This document shows, piece after piece, positions 1 to 9,184 of a stretch of 50,418 bases of DNA. Each line of letters opens with the position of its first letter. Positions within the stretch are counted from its first letter, which is position 1. Below the pieces are notes generated by a model. The model was given only the letters and a program-made list of their open reading frames with translations. It was not told the DNA's origin and ran no database searches. Source of the DNA: Planctomycetota bacterium (lineage in GTDB: Bacteria; Planctomycetota; JACOTG01; JAJDCM01); contig JAJDCM010000080.1 of NCBI GenBank assembly GCA_029260825.1, positions 1-50,418 of the forward strand, given 5' to 3'. The position numbers and the translations under genes are program-made.

Positions 1-328
1 TGATGAGGACTCCGAAAAGAAGTGCCTCCATCGGCTCAATCCGTCCCGCGGGAATCGGGCGTTGCTTGGTCCGATCCATGAGACGATCAAGATCTCGCTC
101 GATGTACTGATTCAGCGCAGAAGCTCCGGCAGCAACGAAGGCGATCCCAAGAAGGGTAAGAGCGAAAGTCGAAAGGCTCTTACTTGCCGAGGGAGCAAGA
201 AGGAAACCAAAAGCCACCGTCACCAGAACCAGAGCTGAAAGCCGGGCTTTGGTGAGATCGAGCCAGTCTTTTACTCGGAGTCGTGGCCTTGAAATGTCTA
301 CGGTAAGAGCCTCGGAGGTTCCACTCAT
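1..328 (-). CDS. ctaB: Protoheme IX farnesyltransferase (heme O synthase), N-terminal part, cut by window edge
   Basis: This is a UbiA-family membrane prenyltransferase that adds a farnesyl group to heme b to make heme O for the oxidase encoded upstream. Reading inward from the ATG at 328, the translation starts [11 protein letters not shown], has a first hydrophobic segment ([15 protein letters not shown]) and a second around [14 protein letters not shown], then the family signature [19 protein letters not shown] followed by IPAGR, which holds the Asp-rich prenyl-diphosphate/Mg binding site. About 109 residues are visible of a usual length near 290, and the C-terminus lies outside the window. 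Its ATG overlaps the TGA of the heme A synthase gene (ATGA), so the two are translationally coupled as the last genes of the respiratory cluster. Identification is secure from the signature. Confidence 0.93.
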   Translation of the reverse strand, partial: MSGTSEALTVDISRPRLRVKDWLDLTKARLSALVLVTVAFGFLLAPSASKSLSTFALTLLGIAFVAAGASALNQYIERDLDRLMDRTKQRPIPAGRIEPMEALLFGVLI

Positions 329-1350
329 GACCCGGCTCCCTCCGCAATGGCGTCAGAAGAAAGAGACACGTCGGGTTGGGGGGAAAGCAAAGACCTGTGG
401 AGTCGAAGAACGAGCAGCACGCCGGTTCCAAAGACAAGGGATCCCATCACCATGTGACTTGAACGGAAGAGGATCTGCCAGGATGCCGGTGTCAAGGTCG
501 GTTCAACAATAAACGTAGCCATCCAGGCTCCGAGTCCCAGGAACAACTGCACCAGGGTCAGAGTGAGCAAGAACATGCCGGGACGACGAAGTTGAGTCTG
601 GCTTTTCTCCAGTGCAACGAGGCGGAACGCAAGAATGGTGACGTGAAGAATCACCAGGAATGCGCCACCCATGTGGATGACCAAGCCGAGAACGACGCCG
701 GTCTGTCGGACGTACGAACCGATGGCCAGCTGAAGATACACAAGAATCAGGGTGATCCAGGCCAGGCGCTTCAGCCGGCGAGCCTGTTCCTGGGTCTTGG
801 CCTCCGGGCGCTCGAACCAGCCAACGGATGTAACAACGGAAAGGAGGACCATGAGGGCAAAGAGTGCTTGTGCCGTCGCCGCGTGAATCATTGCAAGCAT
901 GACCCTCATCGGCTCCACGTCCTCCCCCCCTCCGGTCAGGTTCAACATGAACTCCTGAATCTCGGGGTTCGAGATGGCCAGGACCCGAAGGCCCCCAAGG
1001 GCACCTTGAAAACAGACGCCGACGAGAGCAAGAACCCCGAGGTTCTTGACCCAGCGGCGAGAATCTTTGAGGAACAACACAACCGTCAGTGCAATGGTGA
1101 GAAGTCCCAGAGCCCAGCCGATCATTCGATGACCGTGCTCATAAAAGACATTTCCAACCATTGGCGGAAGTAGTTCGCCGTAGGATAGCGGCCAATCCGG
1201 GACGGAGTCACCCGCGTCCATCGTGGTCACCATCGACCCTGCGGTAATCATGACGAAAGTCATGACCGTCAGGGTGACGGCCATCCGATGGCACCATCGA
1301 ATTGATGGTGGCCGAGACGATGTCTCTCGAAGTTGTCCTGTACTGTCCAT
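325..1350 (-). CDS. ctaA: Heme A synthase (COX15/CtaA family)
   Basis: This integral membrane enzyme oxidises the C8 methyl of heme O to a formyl group, giving heme A for cytochrome oxidase. The 341-residue product has about eight hydrophobic segments and the conserved histidines of the family: EHGHRMIGW early, MIHAATAQALF in the middle, HMGGAFLVILH and SHMVMGSLVFG toward the end. The DAGDSVPDWPLSYGE loop after the first helix is characteristic of COX15-type enzymes. I chose the ATG at 1350 (MDSTGQLRE) because the longer open frame upstream runs back into oxidase subunit I; this start lies 7 nt after that gene's stop. The stop overlaps the ctaB start. Location directly after the oxidase genes fits heme a supply. 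Confidence 0.93.
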   Translation of the reverse strand: MDSTGQLRETSSRPPSIRWCHRMAVTLTVMTFVMITAGSMVTTMDAGDSVPDWPLSYGELLPPMVGNVFYEHGHRMIGWALGLLTIALTVVLFLKDSRRWVKNLGVLALVGVCFQGALGGLRVLAISNPEIQEFMLNLTGGGEDVEPMRVMLAMIHAATAQALFALMVLLSVVTSVGWFERPEAKTQEQARRLKRLAWITLILVYLQLAIGSYVRQTGVVLGLVIHMGGAFLVILHVTILAFRLVALEKSQTQLRRPGMFLLTLTLVQLFLGLGAWMATFIVEPTLTPASWQILFRSSHMVMGSLVFGTGVLLVLRLHRSLLSPQPDVSLSSDAIAEGAGS

Positions 1351-1357
1351 CCGCCGA

Positions 1358-3169
1358 CTACGCCTTTTCGAGTTTCCGTGCCTGGGGTAGGTAGTCTTCA
1401 TCGACCAGCGGGCTTGCGTATTCGTAAGGCCCTCGGTAAACCGTCGGCAGTTCGGGGCCAAAGTTGCCATGAGGAGCCGGGGATGTGGTTTCCCACTCCA
1501 GGCTGTTGCATCCCCAGGGGTTGTTTCCGACCTTCTTGCCGGCAAAGAGAGACCAGAACAGATTCAGGGCGAAGATCAGCTGAACTGCTCCGAGCATGAA
1601 CGCCGCCATGGTCATGAACTCGTTGAGTCCCTGGACGTCGGCGAGAAACTCATAACCGGTCTCGTTCACCTTATCCCAACCAAACGCGATTCGACGCGGG
1701 TGGCCAGCCATTCCGAGAATGTGCATCGGGAAGAAAGTGGCGTTGAAAAAGACGAACGTGAGGACGGTGTGAATTTTCCCGAGTCCCGAGTTCATGTTCC
1801 GACCGAACATCTTCGGGAACCAGTGATAGATGGCGGCGAAGATGGCAAACATACTGCCGCCAAAGAGCACGTAGTGGATATGTCCGACGATGAAGTAGGT
1901 GTCATGGATGTAAATGTCGACCGGAGTCGATGCCATGAAGATTCCGGAAAGTCCACCGATCACGAACATGGCGACAAATGAGATCGCATTCAGCATCGCC
2001 GGGTTGAGACGCATGTTGGATTGCCACATGGTTCCCAGCCAATTGAACGTCTTGATCGCGGAAGGAAGGGCAATCATCATCGTCGAGATCATGAATGTCA
2101 TTCCAAGAGCCGGATTCATTCCCGACTGGAACATGTGGTGACCCCACACGATGAATCCGAGTCCGGCAATCGCCCCCATGGAATAAACCATGGGCTTGTA
2201 GCCAAAGACCGGTTTTCGAGCATGGGTGGAGAGGATGTCCGAAACAAAACCCATTCCCGGAAGAATCATGATGTATACGGCGGGGTGGGAATAGAACCAG
2301 AAGAGGTGCTGCCACAGGAGAGGCTGACCTCCTCCACGGGGAAGGAAGAACGTTCCTCCCAAGGTCCGGTCCATGATCAACATGAAGAGAGCCGATGCGA
2401 GAACCGGCGTACCAAAGACCACCAGAATCGCGGTGATGAAGAGTGCCCAGGTTGAAAGGGGCATTCTCATCATGGTCATTCCCGGGGCGCGCATCTTGAT
2501 GATGGTCGTGATGTAGTTGACCGATCCCATGATGGACGAGAAGCCGAGAATGAACAGGCTGATACACCAACAGGTCTGACCCCAGTTTGATCCGGGTGTT
2601 GGCACCACATTACTATAGGCAGTACTGATCGCACTCAACGTCGGATAGGACGTCCAGCCTGCTGCGGCGTGACCCCCTTCCACAAAAAATCCGATCAACA
2701 TGATGACGAGCGCCGGAGGAACCATCCAGTAAGACAACATGTTCAGGATGGGGAACGCCATGTCTCGGGCACCAATCTGAAGTGGAATCAGAAAGTTGCC
2801 GAATGCACCGGTAAGAAGCGGAATGACCACGAAGAAGATCATGACGGAACCGTGCATGGTCATCATCATGGTGTAGAACTCGCCGCCCATGGTGTAGACC
2901 GTTTCACCGGCTGCGTTCTCGGTTGCGTTGACCATCGATTCCGGGAACATCTCGCCCATGGGGAGATCGTATGGCCAGGCCAGCTGCCATCGGATTCCGA
3001 GGGCCAGGAGCCCGCCAAGCACGAACAAAAGCAACCCAGTGAAGAGAAACTGGATTCCAATGATCTTGTGATCGGTGGAGAAGACGTACTTCTTGATGAA
3101 CCCCATGTCGTGGTGTTCATCGTGATGAGCAGCGCCGGCCTGCTCTGCCGTCCCAACGGCAGTACTCAT
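1358..3169 (-). CDS. ctaD: Cytochrome c oxidase subunit I, A2-type heme-copper oxidase
   Basis: This is the catalytic subunit (603 residues, at least 12 membrane segments) that reduces O2 to water and pumps protons. Visible motifs include the low-spin heme ligand in MTMHGSVMIFF, the CuB/cross-linked tyrosine segment YSHPAVY (about residues 293-299), the CuB pair in VWGHHMFQSGM and the C-terminal heme histidines in IVGHIHYVLFGG. The classical A1-type oxidase has GHPEVY with a proton-channel glutamate. Here that Glu is replaced and a Tyr-Ser pair precedes the His, which is the hallmark of A2-type oxidases such as the Rhodothermus caa3 enzyme. ATG 3169 (MSTAVGTAEQ) is preceded by GGAG; an upstream in-frame ATG adds 11 residues. 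No subunit III or IV gene follows; heme A synthase comes next. Confidence 0.96.
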   Translation of the reverse strand: MSTAVGTAEQAGAAHHDEHHDMGFIKKYVFSTDHKIIGIQFLFTGLLLFVLGGLLALGIRWQLAWPYDLPMGEMFPESMVNATENAAGETVYTMGGEFYTMMMTMHGSVMIFFVVIPLLTGAFGNFLIPLQIGARDMAFPILNMLSYWMVPPALVIMLIGFFVEGGHAAAGWTSYPTLSAISTAYSNVVPTPGSNWGQTCWCISLFILGFSSIMGSVNYITTIIKMRAPGMTMMRMPLSTWALFITAILVVFGTPVLASALFMLIMDRTLGGTFFLPRGGGQPLLWQHLFWFYSHPAVYIMILPGMGFVSDILSTHARKPVFGYKPMVYSMGAIAGLGFIVWGHHMFQSGMNPALGMTFMISTMMIALPSAIKTFNWLGTMWQSNMRLNPAMLNAISFVAMFVIGGLSGIFMASTPVDIYIHDTYFIVGHIHYVLFGGSMFAIFAAIYHWFPKMFGRNMNSGLGKIHTVLTFVFFNATFFPMHILGMAGHPRRIAFGWDKVNETGYEFLADVQGLNEFMTMAAFMLGAVQLIFALNLFWSLFAGKKVGNNPWGCNSLEWETTSPAPHGNFGPELPTVYRGPYEYASPLVDEDYLPQARKLEKA

Positions 3170-3256
3170 AGTATTGACTCCGTTTTGCGTTCGAATCCGC
3201 AAGTGACTGATGATCGGTCACTCTCGCGGTGCTGATTCCGTTCGTCACACCCGTTC

Positions 3257-4123
3257 CTAGTGGTCCGCGTGTTCCTCGAGAGGCTCGATCTCCAGTTCTC
3301 CGCCGGCTCGCTCCCAATCGTCCCAGATTTCCGGGCGACTGAACTGTGCGGCCTCCACGGATTGCTTGGCAAGCCAGGTATCGAATTCACCTTGAGCGAG
3401 GATCGACAGGGTCCCCTTCATGGTGTGATGCTCGATGCCGCAAAGCTCCGTGCATGCAATTTCATAGTTGAACTTTTCATCCCCGCGCTCGCTTCGCGCT
3501 TGCAGGGTCGTCTTGGTGGCCTGGAACCAGGCACTCATTCGCATTCCAGGAATGACATCCTGTTTGAAGCGAAGATGAGGCAGGAACAAGCTGTGGATGA
3601 CGTCCAGGGAACGAATTTCGAGGATGACGTTCTTGTTCACCGGAACATAGAGTTCCTTGATGGTGCAGGGATCGTCTTCCGTATCGAAAATACCGTCCGT
3701 GCCCGCATACCTGAAGTTCCATTCGAACTGTTTGGCAAAGACCTGAATGACCACGCTATCGCTCTTGTCGGGCGTGTCCATTTTCACGAGCGCCCAGGTC
3801 TTTGTCTGATAGAAGGCAAGAAAAAGGAGAATCGCAGCTGGCACCAAAGTCCAGATGATCTCCAGTTTGTGGCTCCCGTGAACGTGCTGAGCCTTCTTGC
3901 CCTCTTTATGACGAAATCGAATCAAAGCAATCACCAGCACTGTCATGGTCACGATGAAGGTAATCGTCGTGATCACGAGAATGAGGTTGAACTGATGATC
4001 GATTTCGCCGCCGAAAGTCGAGATGTTCTCCGGGAGGCCCCAGCCGTCCGCCCGTCCCTCCGTAGCCAGGAGGAAGACGGGAGCCAGGACTCCCAGAAGC
4101 ATCTTCGTGATCGTGCAGTGCAT
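3257..4123 (-). CDS. ctaC: Cytochrome c oxidase subunit II with CuA centre, no fused cytochrome c
   Basis: Subunit II receives electrons at its periplasmic CuA site and passes them to subunit I. The 288-residue protein has an N-terminal signal or anchor, two membrane segments (about 45-70 and 88-106) and a cupredoxin domain. The CuA ligands are all present: H177 in DVIHSLFLP, then C224, E226, C228, H232 and M235 in CTELCGIEHHTM. Many A2-type (caa3) oxidases carry a heme c domain fused to the C-terminus; this one stops shortly after the cupredoxin and has no CxxCH, so a separate donor is needed, plausibly the octaheme cytochrome or the lipoprotein encoded just upstream. The ATG at 4123 follows GAGGA with a 9-nt spacer. 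Confidence 0.95.
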   Translation of the reverse strand: MHCTITKMLLGVLAPVFLLATEGRADGWGLPENISTFGGEIDHQFNLILVITTITFIVTMTVLVIALIRFRHKEGKKAQHVHGSHKLEIIWTLVPAAILLFLAFYQTKTWALVKMDTPDKSDSVVIQVFAKQFEWNFRYAGTDGIFDTEDDPCTIKELYVPVNKNVILEIRSLDVIHSLFLPHLRFKQDVIPGMRMSAWFQATKTTLQARSERGDEKFNYEIACTELCGIEHHTMKGTLSILAQGEFDTWLAKQSVEAAQFSRPEIWDDWERAGGELEIEPLEEHADH

Positions 4124-4152
4124 GAAGATGAATCCTCGGAAATACGAGTCGC

Positions 4153-4980
4153 TTACTTGGAGAAGGTGAACTCGATGGTCTTGCTATCGCCGTCCGCCAC
4201 CGTGATTTTCTGAGTTTGGGTGCCAAGAGCCTCATGAACGGCGGCAATTTCGTAATCGCCAGGGGGAAGCTTGGGCAGCTCAAAGGCTCCGCCAGCAGCG
4301 GTCACATCATGAAGAGTGTGATAGACGATGTTGGCATAAGATCTCATCCAGGAGTGAACATCGCACTCGACCGGGGCCATGATCTCTTCCCGGCTGAACT
4401 TCTGGTCGTCTGATTGATTGAAGACCTGAGAAAAATTGAACGCCTTGTTCTTCTTTCCCTTGAAGTGAACATTGTGCTTGGTCTCGTCTGAGCTCTTGAC
4501 CGTGACCGTTTGGCCGGCCATGATGCCGAAGACGTGAGGCATGTAGGTGCATCCTTTTTGCTCCAGCATCACCGGAGTGGAAGGAACCTTGAATTCCCAT
4601 TTGTCAGCACCCGACTTCACGTAGACGAACACATTGGCGATGGTGTTGTCGTCGCCGATCAAATAGGTTTCGTCGTTCGGCGCCGTGGGGTGCTGGGCCA
4701 TGCAGAAGTCGTCGCCCTGAATTCGGATTTTTTTGACCGTGGGCTTGTCGCCTTTGAACATGACTTTGCCAGAGACGGAGGCAGTCGCCTTCGCGGCCGG
4801 GAAAGGAGTTCGGTCCCCTCCACCGGAAGCCTTCGACCCGCCATCATCCGTCTTGGTCGGGGTCGCATCGCCTCCACCGCCGGCATCGTCACCTCCGCCA
4901 CATCCGGTAAGAGTAAACGTCGCAGAGAGCGCAACTGACAGGAACACAATCAGTGCTCGATTAAAAAATTGAGTGGTCAT
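4153..4980 (-). CDS. Cupredoxin-like lipoprotein with carboxypeptidase-regulatory-type C-terminal domain
   Basis: I do not recognise a named protein, but the architecture is readable. The 275-residue product begins with a signal sequence ending in a lipobox (TLTGC), so the mature protein is lipid-anchored. A Gly/Asp/Ser-rich linker follows, then a beta-rich domain with a plastocyanin-like ligand set: His in ETKHNVHF, then Cys, His and Met in VECDVHSWM (C-x2-H-x2-M, the usual type 1 copper order). The last ~60 residues (GAFELPKLPPGDYEIAAVHE) look like a carboxypeptidase regulatory-like beta sandwich. It sits between the octaheme cytochrome and oxidase subunit II, so an electron-carrier or copper-handling role for the oxidase is a reasonable inference. 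I chose the ATG at 4980 over an upstream ATG inside the preceding gene. Confidence 0.75.
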   Translation of the reverse strand: MTTQFFNRALIVFLSVALSATFTLTGCGGGDDAGGGGDATPTKTDDGGSKASGGGDRTPFPAAKATASVSGKVMFKGDKPTVKKIRIQGDDFCMAQHPTAPNDETYLIGDDNTIANVFVYVKSGADKWEFKVPSTPVMLEQKGCTYMPHVFGIMAGQTVTVKSSDETKHNVHFKGKKNKAFNFSQVFNQSDDQKFSREEIMAPVECDVHSWMRSYANIVYHTLHDVTAAGGAFELPKLPPGDYEIAAVHEALGTQTQKITVADGDSKTIEFTFSK

Positions 4981-5023
4981 GATGAACCGCCTTTCCTCCA
5001 GGGCTTTCTTCAGCACCTTCGTA

Positions 5024-8000
5024 TTACTTGGATCCGAGGATCTCACTTTCTTGTTCGGTAAACTGCCACATGTAGCGAACGAACAACTCGACGTGATCTC
5101 CCTTGTAGTTCGCCATACTCGCGGGAGGCTTATCTTGAGTGACCCAACGTTCTTCGTCGGGCTTATAGATGAAGAGTCCGGTAGGCATTTGAGTTCCGGG
5201 CATGAGCTGCGCCGGGTCTAGCAACCACCGTTTGATCCAGTCGGGTTTGAGTCGCTCTCGGGTGAATGCGAAGCTCGGCGCGATGATGTCTTCCGTAAAG
5301 GAAGCCGGGTCATCGCTTGTAGCGTGACATTTCAGACAGTCCGCGGCAAGAAACGCATCTCGGGCCATCGTGAGCTCTTGATCCGATAGGGGTTGGACGC
5401 TGGGCTGGATGTACGGAGATGGCTGGGTTGCCATTGCGTTGAAGAACCGGACGAGCTTGGCGACTTCAATATCCGACAGGTAGAACGTTGGCATGCGGAT
5501 ATCGAGGTAGGGTCGAACGCCGTTCTTGTGGGGATTGGTGTCGCTGAGTGCCGGATTCGCGAGGAAGCCGGCGAGCCACTCTGGATTGGCCCGGAAGCCC
5601 TCACCGACGAGACTAGGCGGTGCCTTCTCGGTGTTCTGCTGGTAAATGACCATGTCCTGAATTTCGGGAAGTTCACCCGGCGTGACCTGGTGGCACCCGA
5701 CGCAGTTGTACTTCTTGATCACGGACCAACCGTCCGCGATGTCTTTCTTCATCCCTTTCGGGTTGTGATAGAACCGCTCAGGATAGCGAGAATCAACGGA
5801 TCCAAGAAGGAACGTGGTCAGAGCTAGGTTTTGCTCCTCGTCCAGGTGGAAGTCAGGCATCCGCAACTTTTCCAGCGGGTTGGCCTTTTCTTTTCCCAGG
5901 TCAAAGTAGTCGGGTCGATGAGTTGTGTTGCGGGGATCGCTCTCATCGTCAACGTGCAGGCCGATTTTCCGCTGGAAGAAGCTCTTATGGTCATACCATC
6001 CCTCGCGGTCGGCATCGTGAGTTAGGAGACCAAAGTCGAGTCGATCCTTGGGCTTACTTCCTTCCACGGTGAGCTCGGTTCCGATGGGGCCTTCCAGCTC
6101 AAACCCGGCGATTTCGTGACAACCTGCGCAACCAAAATGGCGCACAAGCTTGTCCCCCATCGCCCGATAAGAAACATCCTCCATATACGAGGTGTCAGGA
6201 AGGTTGTCGGAGCCTGGTGTCTTCTGGGTCATGAGATAGCTTGCAACGTCTCGAGCTTCCTCGATGGTCAGACGAAGACTCGGCATGACTGTCATGTTCT
6301 GATTGACGATCGGCTCACCGGTCTGGGGACAAAGGGCATTGTCTTCGTCAAACTCGAAGGGGAGGCCCTTTTCGTCGTAATCGGCCGCCGTGAGGTCACG
6401 GCCAAGTGCCGGACTGTAGGGAGCAAGCCTCTGACGTGGGTTGAAGATCCATCGGACCATATAGTTATAGTTAATCTTCTCGCCGATGCGACTGAGGTTG
6501 GCGGCAAACGTCCCGCCAATCTCGTTCGAGCCGGTGCCGTTTGAGTGGCAACCGAGACATCCTCGGCTTTCAAACAATTCCTGACCTCGTCCGGCATCGC
6601 CCGTTTCCTGGGCCGGGGCGGAGGCCGGAAGCGCCGCCTGCCAGATGGACGCAGAAACTGCTTTCAGTTGATCTACGCTGAGGCGGAAATGAGGCATTTT
6701 TGTCCCCTCGCGGAAAGCGTGGGGTGCGGCCAGCCAGATGGGAATCCAGTCCCGGTTCAGCTTGGCTTTGATTTCTTTCAGATTCGGTCCGGGGCGCTTT
6801 CTCTGACGGATCAGAGAAACCTGAGTTTTCGAGAGTTCACTCATCTCGGTGGTGAAGGCGCTCATCTCAAGAGTTGATTTCTTGATGGTACTGAGGGCTT
6901 CTTCCACCTGTTCGTCCGTCGAATCTCGATTCTCGGCAACTTCGTTGTATTGGCCGATCTTCTTGTCGAGGGTCGACATTCTTCGATCGAGGCTTCCCTT
7001 GGCCTGAACCACGGCCTGAATATCAAGCACATCTTGATTGAAATGCTCTCGTCGATGGCAACCCCAGCAACCGAGATTCTGGAAAAGCTCAAGCCCTCTG
7101 TTCAGGGTGGGAGCTCCCTCTACATGCATGGTGCCTTCATGACACTGGAGGCAACCAGCTTCCGTGTTTTCTGCATCGAAGAGAGGCCACAGCCAGTGCT
7201 TGTATTTCCCGTGGGCCTTTTCGACGGATCGTGTAGCGATCCCATTGCCGCCGTGGCAAGGACTACAGCCGAGTTCATCTGGATTGTGAATGTCGAGAAG
7301 TTCCCGGCGAGGATGGCTAGCGTAGACCCCGTGACCGTCCATGTCGGCTGCGGTGATGTCGATGGGCTGTCTTGCCCCGAGGTGACATGATTCGCACCGG
7401 TCGACAAGATCTACATCGGCGACATGGATTTGCTTGATCTCGACGTTGAATTCATCAAGTCCGCGCTTGAGTCCGTTCAGCTGATCAACAGACAGGCCGG
7501 TGAGGCGGCGGGAGACGAGGCTTGCCCGTCGATTGCGAAAGGTGTCGGCTTCTCGGGTCGCATTCGCTCGAGCTTGAATGAGGCTTGCGCGCTCTTCTTT
7601 GAGCTTCGTGAATTCGGCGAGAAGTTGATCGAAGGTGTAGCTCTCGCTGCTTCCCTCGACTTCGAAGGGGCCCTTCTTGAACTCAGCCATCTCGTTTCGC
7701 CTCGAGTCTTTTTGATTCTCGTTGGCGATTTCGAGCTCCCAGTTCATCTGATTGACCCGGCCACGAACTTTCTGGAGCGACTTGCTCAATGTGGCAATCT
7801 GGGGATTGACCTCTTTGTTCAGCTTGCGGTCGATCTCGGTGACCTCATCCGCGGTGGAGGACTGAGCGGACTCCATCTCCGCGGTGAGTGCCTCGTAGTC
7901 ATCGCTACTGCGGATCCGACTTTCTTCATCGACGAGACCGGGTTCGACCTTATCCAGATAGCTGGCATAAAGGTCGACAAACGTCTTCTGGTAGCCCTTC

Positions 8001-8134
8001 CACGGGCGCATGGTGACAACTTCATCCCAGAAGGCCCACACGGTGCTCACCAGGAGAAGCACTGAAGCAATGCTCAGCGACCAACTCATGGAAGAGTCGA
8101 CAATGGGATCCTTTACCTTCGGTTCCTTGGCCAT
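5024..8134 (-). CDS. Membrane-anchored octaheme cytochrome c of the bc-type complex
   Basis: This 1036-residue protein carries eight CxxCH heme c motifs, at about residues 247 (CESCH), 290 (CSPCH), 328 (CLQCH), 356 (CWGCH), 526 (CLGCH), 669 (CAGCH), 811 (CVGCH) and 933 (CLKCH). The N-terminus is short and cytoplasmic, followed by one hydrophobic helix (about 16-36) that would anchor it with hemes in the periplasm. Residues ~75-240 are charged and predicted helical or coiled coil, and a second helical stretch lies between hemes 4 and 5. The gene follows the Rieske and the two cytochrome b genes and precedes the oxidase genes, so the likely role is to take electrons from the quinol-oxidising complex and deliver them to CuA, replacing cytochrome c1 and a soluble cytochrome c. 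The exact family name is not certain. Confidence 0.88.
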   Translation of the reverse strand: MAKEPKVKDPIVDSSMSWSLSIASVLLLVSTVWAFWDEVVTMRPWKGYQKTFVDLYASYLDKVEPGLVDEESRIRSSDDYEALTAEMESAQSSTADEVTEIDRKLNKEVNPQIATLSKSLQKVRGRVNQMNWELEIANENQKDSRRNEMAEFKKGPFEVEGSSESYTFDQLLAEFTKLKEERASLIQARANATREADTFRNRRASLVSRRLTGLSVDQLNGLKRGLDEFNVEIKQIHVADVDLVDRCESCHLGARQPIDITAADMDGHGVYASHPRRELLDIHNPDELGCSPCHGGNGIATRSVEKAHGKYKHWLWPLFDAENTEAGCLQCHEGTMHVEGAPTLNRGLELFQNLGCWGCHRREHFNQDVLDIQAVVQAKGSLDRRMSTLDKKIGQYNEVAENRDSTDEQVEEALSTIKKSTLEMSAFTTEMSELSKTQVSLIRQRKRPGPNLKEIKAKLNRDWIPIWLAAPHAFREGTKMPHFRLSVDQLKAVSASIWQAALPASAPAQETGDAGRGQELFESRGCLGCHSNGTGSNEIGGTFAANLSRIGEKINYNYMVRWIFNPRQRLAPYSPALGRDLTAADYDEKGLPFEFDEDNALCPQTGEPIVNQNMTVMPSLRLTIEEARDVASYLMTQKTPGSDNLPDTSYMEDVSYRAMGDKLVRHFGCAGCHEIAGFELEGPIGTELTVEGSKPKDRLDFGLLTHDADREGWYDHKSFFQRKIGLHVDDESDPRNTTHRPDYFDLGKEKANPLEKLRMPDFHLDEEQNLALTTFLLGSVDSRYPERFYHNPKGMKKDIADGWSVIKKYNCVGCHQVTPGELPEIQDMVIYQQNTEKAPPSLVGEGFRANPEWLAGFLANPALSDTNPHKNGVRPYLDIRMPTFYLSDIEVAKLVRFFNAMATQPSPYIQPSVQPLSDQELTMARDAFLAADCLKCHATSDDPASFTEDIIAPSFAFTRERLKPDWIKRWLLDPAQLMPGTQMPTGLFIYKPDEERWVTQDKPPASMANYKGDHVELFVRYMWQFTEQESEILGSK

Positions 8135-8195
8135 GACCGTTACCTTGTCTTATTCTCGTTGTTCACAACACCCGAAACGATTTCCGGGCACGTTG

Positions 8196-9125
8196 CTAAA
8201 TGTTGAACCAGGGAGTGATCAGAACGTACTTGATTCTGAACATGTGCCAGATGACCGCTTTTACCGGAAGGGCAAGCATGGTGATCCAGAGGAACTGCAC
8301 CGTTCCATATTGAATGAGGTTCATCTTCTTGTAGGTCGATGCCATCTTCTTGACGAAGAAGACATGAGTGATCCCACCGGTCACCACCACAAACGCGATG
8401 AGTGCCACGACTCCGAAGATGGCCATCAGTAGAGGGTTCTCAAGACCGAAGATCTGGGGCAGATGGACATAGGCCTCATCGACTTGACGATGATGGTCCC
8501 AGGTCATCCCCGGCCAGAAGAGCATCCAACCTGGTCCGCGTAAGAACACTCCTATGATGATCAGAATGATCCAGAGGAAATGGAATCCGAACATGTAGGT
8601 GATCATCGCGAACTTGCGCTGAGCGAAGGTGTAGTAGCCGCTTCCGAGAGGATTCACATCCACGAATGGGATGGCCATGAGGCCGACCACAATCAGGGAT
8701 GGGAGAACGACTCCGGCGATCCAAGGATCGAAGTAGACCAGCATCTCCTGCAACCCGAGGAAGTACCAGGGCGCCTTCGAAGGGTTCATGGTGAGGTTCG
8801 GGTTGGCAGGCTCTTCAAGGGGTGCGTCCAGGAGAATGGACCAGACCAGCATGATGACCGTAATGATCACGGCGACGAGAAACTCGATCCGTAAGAGGTA
8901 CGGCCAAACGTGAACGAGCTTATCCCAGCCCTTGCTATACGGCTCTACTTTCCGGTGATGGGTCTTTGCCATCTCCGGGTCCGATTCGAGCTTCTTGATC
9001 AGACGATCATTGGCAAAGGCCTGTTTCAGCCCCAGCCACGTGAAGTAGGGTAGCAGGAGGAGAATAAGGACGATCGGTATGTTGTCCGGAAGAGTCGTGA
9101 TCTTCCACAACTGTGCCCAGTCCAT
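8196..9125 (-). CDS. Cytochrome b C-terminal half (subunit IV-like) of a bc-type complex
   Basis: This 309-residue membrane protein corresponds to the C-terminal part of cytochrome b, encoded as a separate gene as in b6f-type complexes. The diagnostic quinol-site segment is APWYFLGLQEMLVYFDPW, the local equivalent of the PEWY motif (here PW after Ala, so the Glu is absent). It has about seven hydrophobic helices, more than the three of chloroplast subunit IV, so it carries extra membrane segments at both ends. The ATG at 9125 has AGGAGT about 10 nt upstream. It follows cytochrome b N-half by about 60 nt and precedes the octaheme cytochrome by about 60 nt, consistent with one transcript. Confidence 0.9.
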   Translation of the reverse strand: MDWAQLWKITTLPDNIPIVLILLLLPYFTWLGLKQAFANDRLIKKLESDPEMAKTHHRKVEPYSKGWDKLVHVWPYLLRIEFLVAVIITVIMLVWSILLDAPLEEPANPNLTMNPSKAPWYFLGLQEMLVYFDPWIAGVVLPSLIVVGLMAIPFVDVNPLGSGYYTFAQRKFAMITYMFGFHFLWIILIIIGVFLRGPGWMLFWPGMTWDHHRQVDEAYVHLPQIFGLENPLLMAIFGVVALIAFVVVTGGITHVFFVKKMASTYKKMNLIQYGTVQFLWITMLALPVKAVIWHMFRIKYVLITPWFNI

Positions 9126-9184
9126 TGTTTGCCGTACTCCTGATTTTGCGCCTCATCTTCGGCCCGCGAAGAAGGCGAGGGAAT

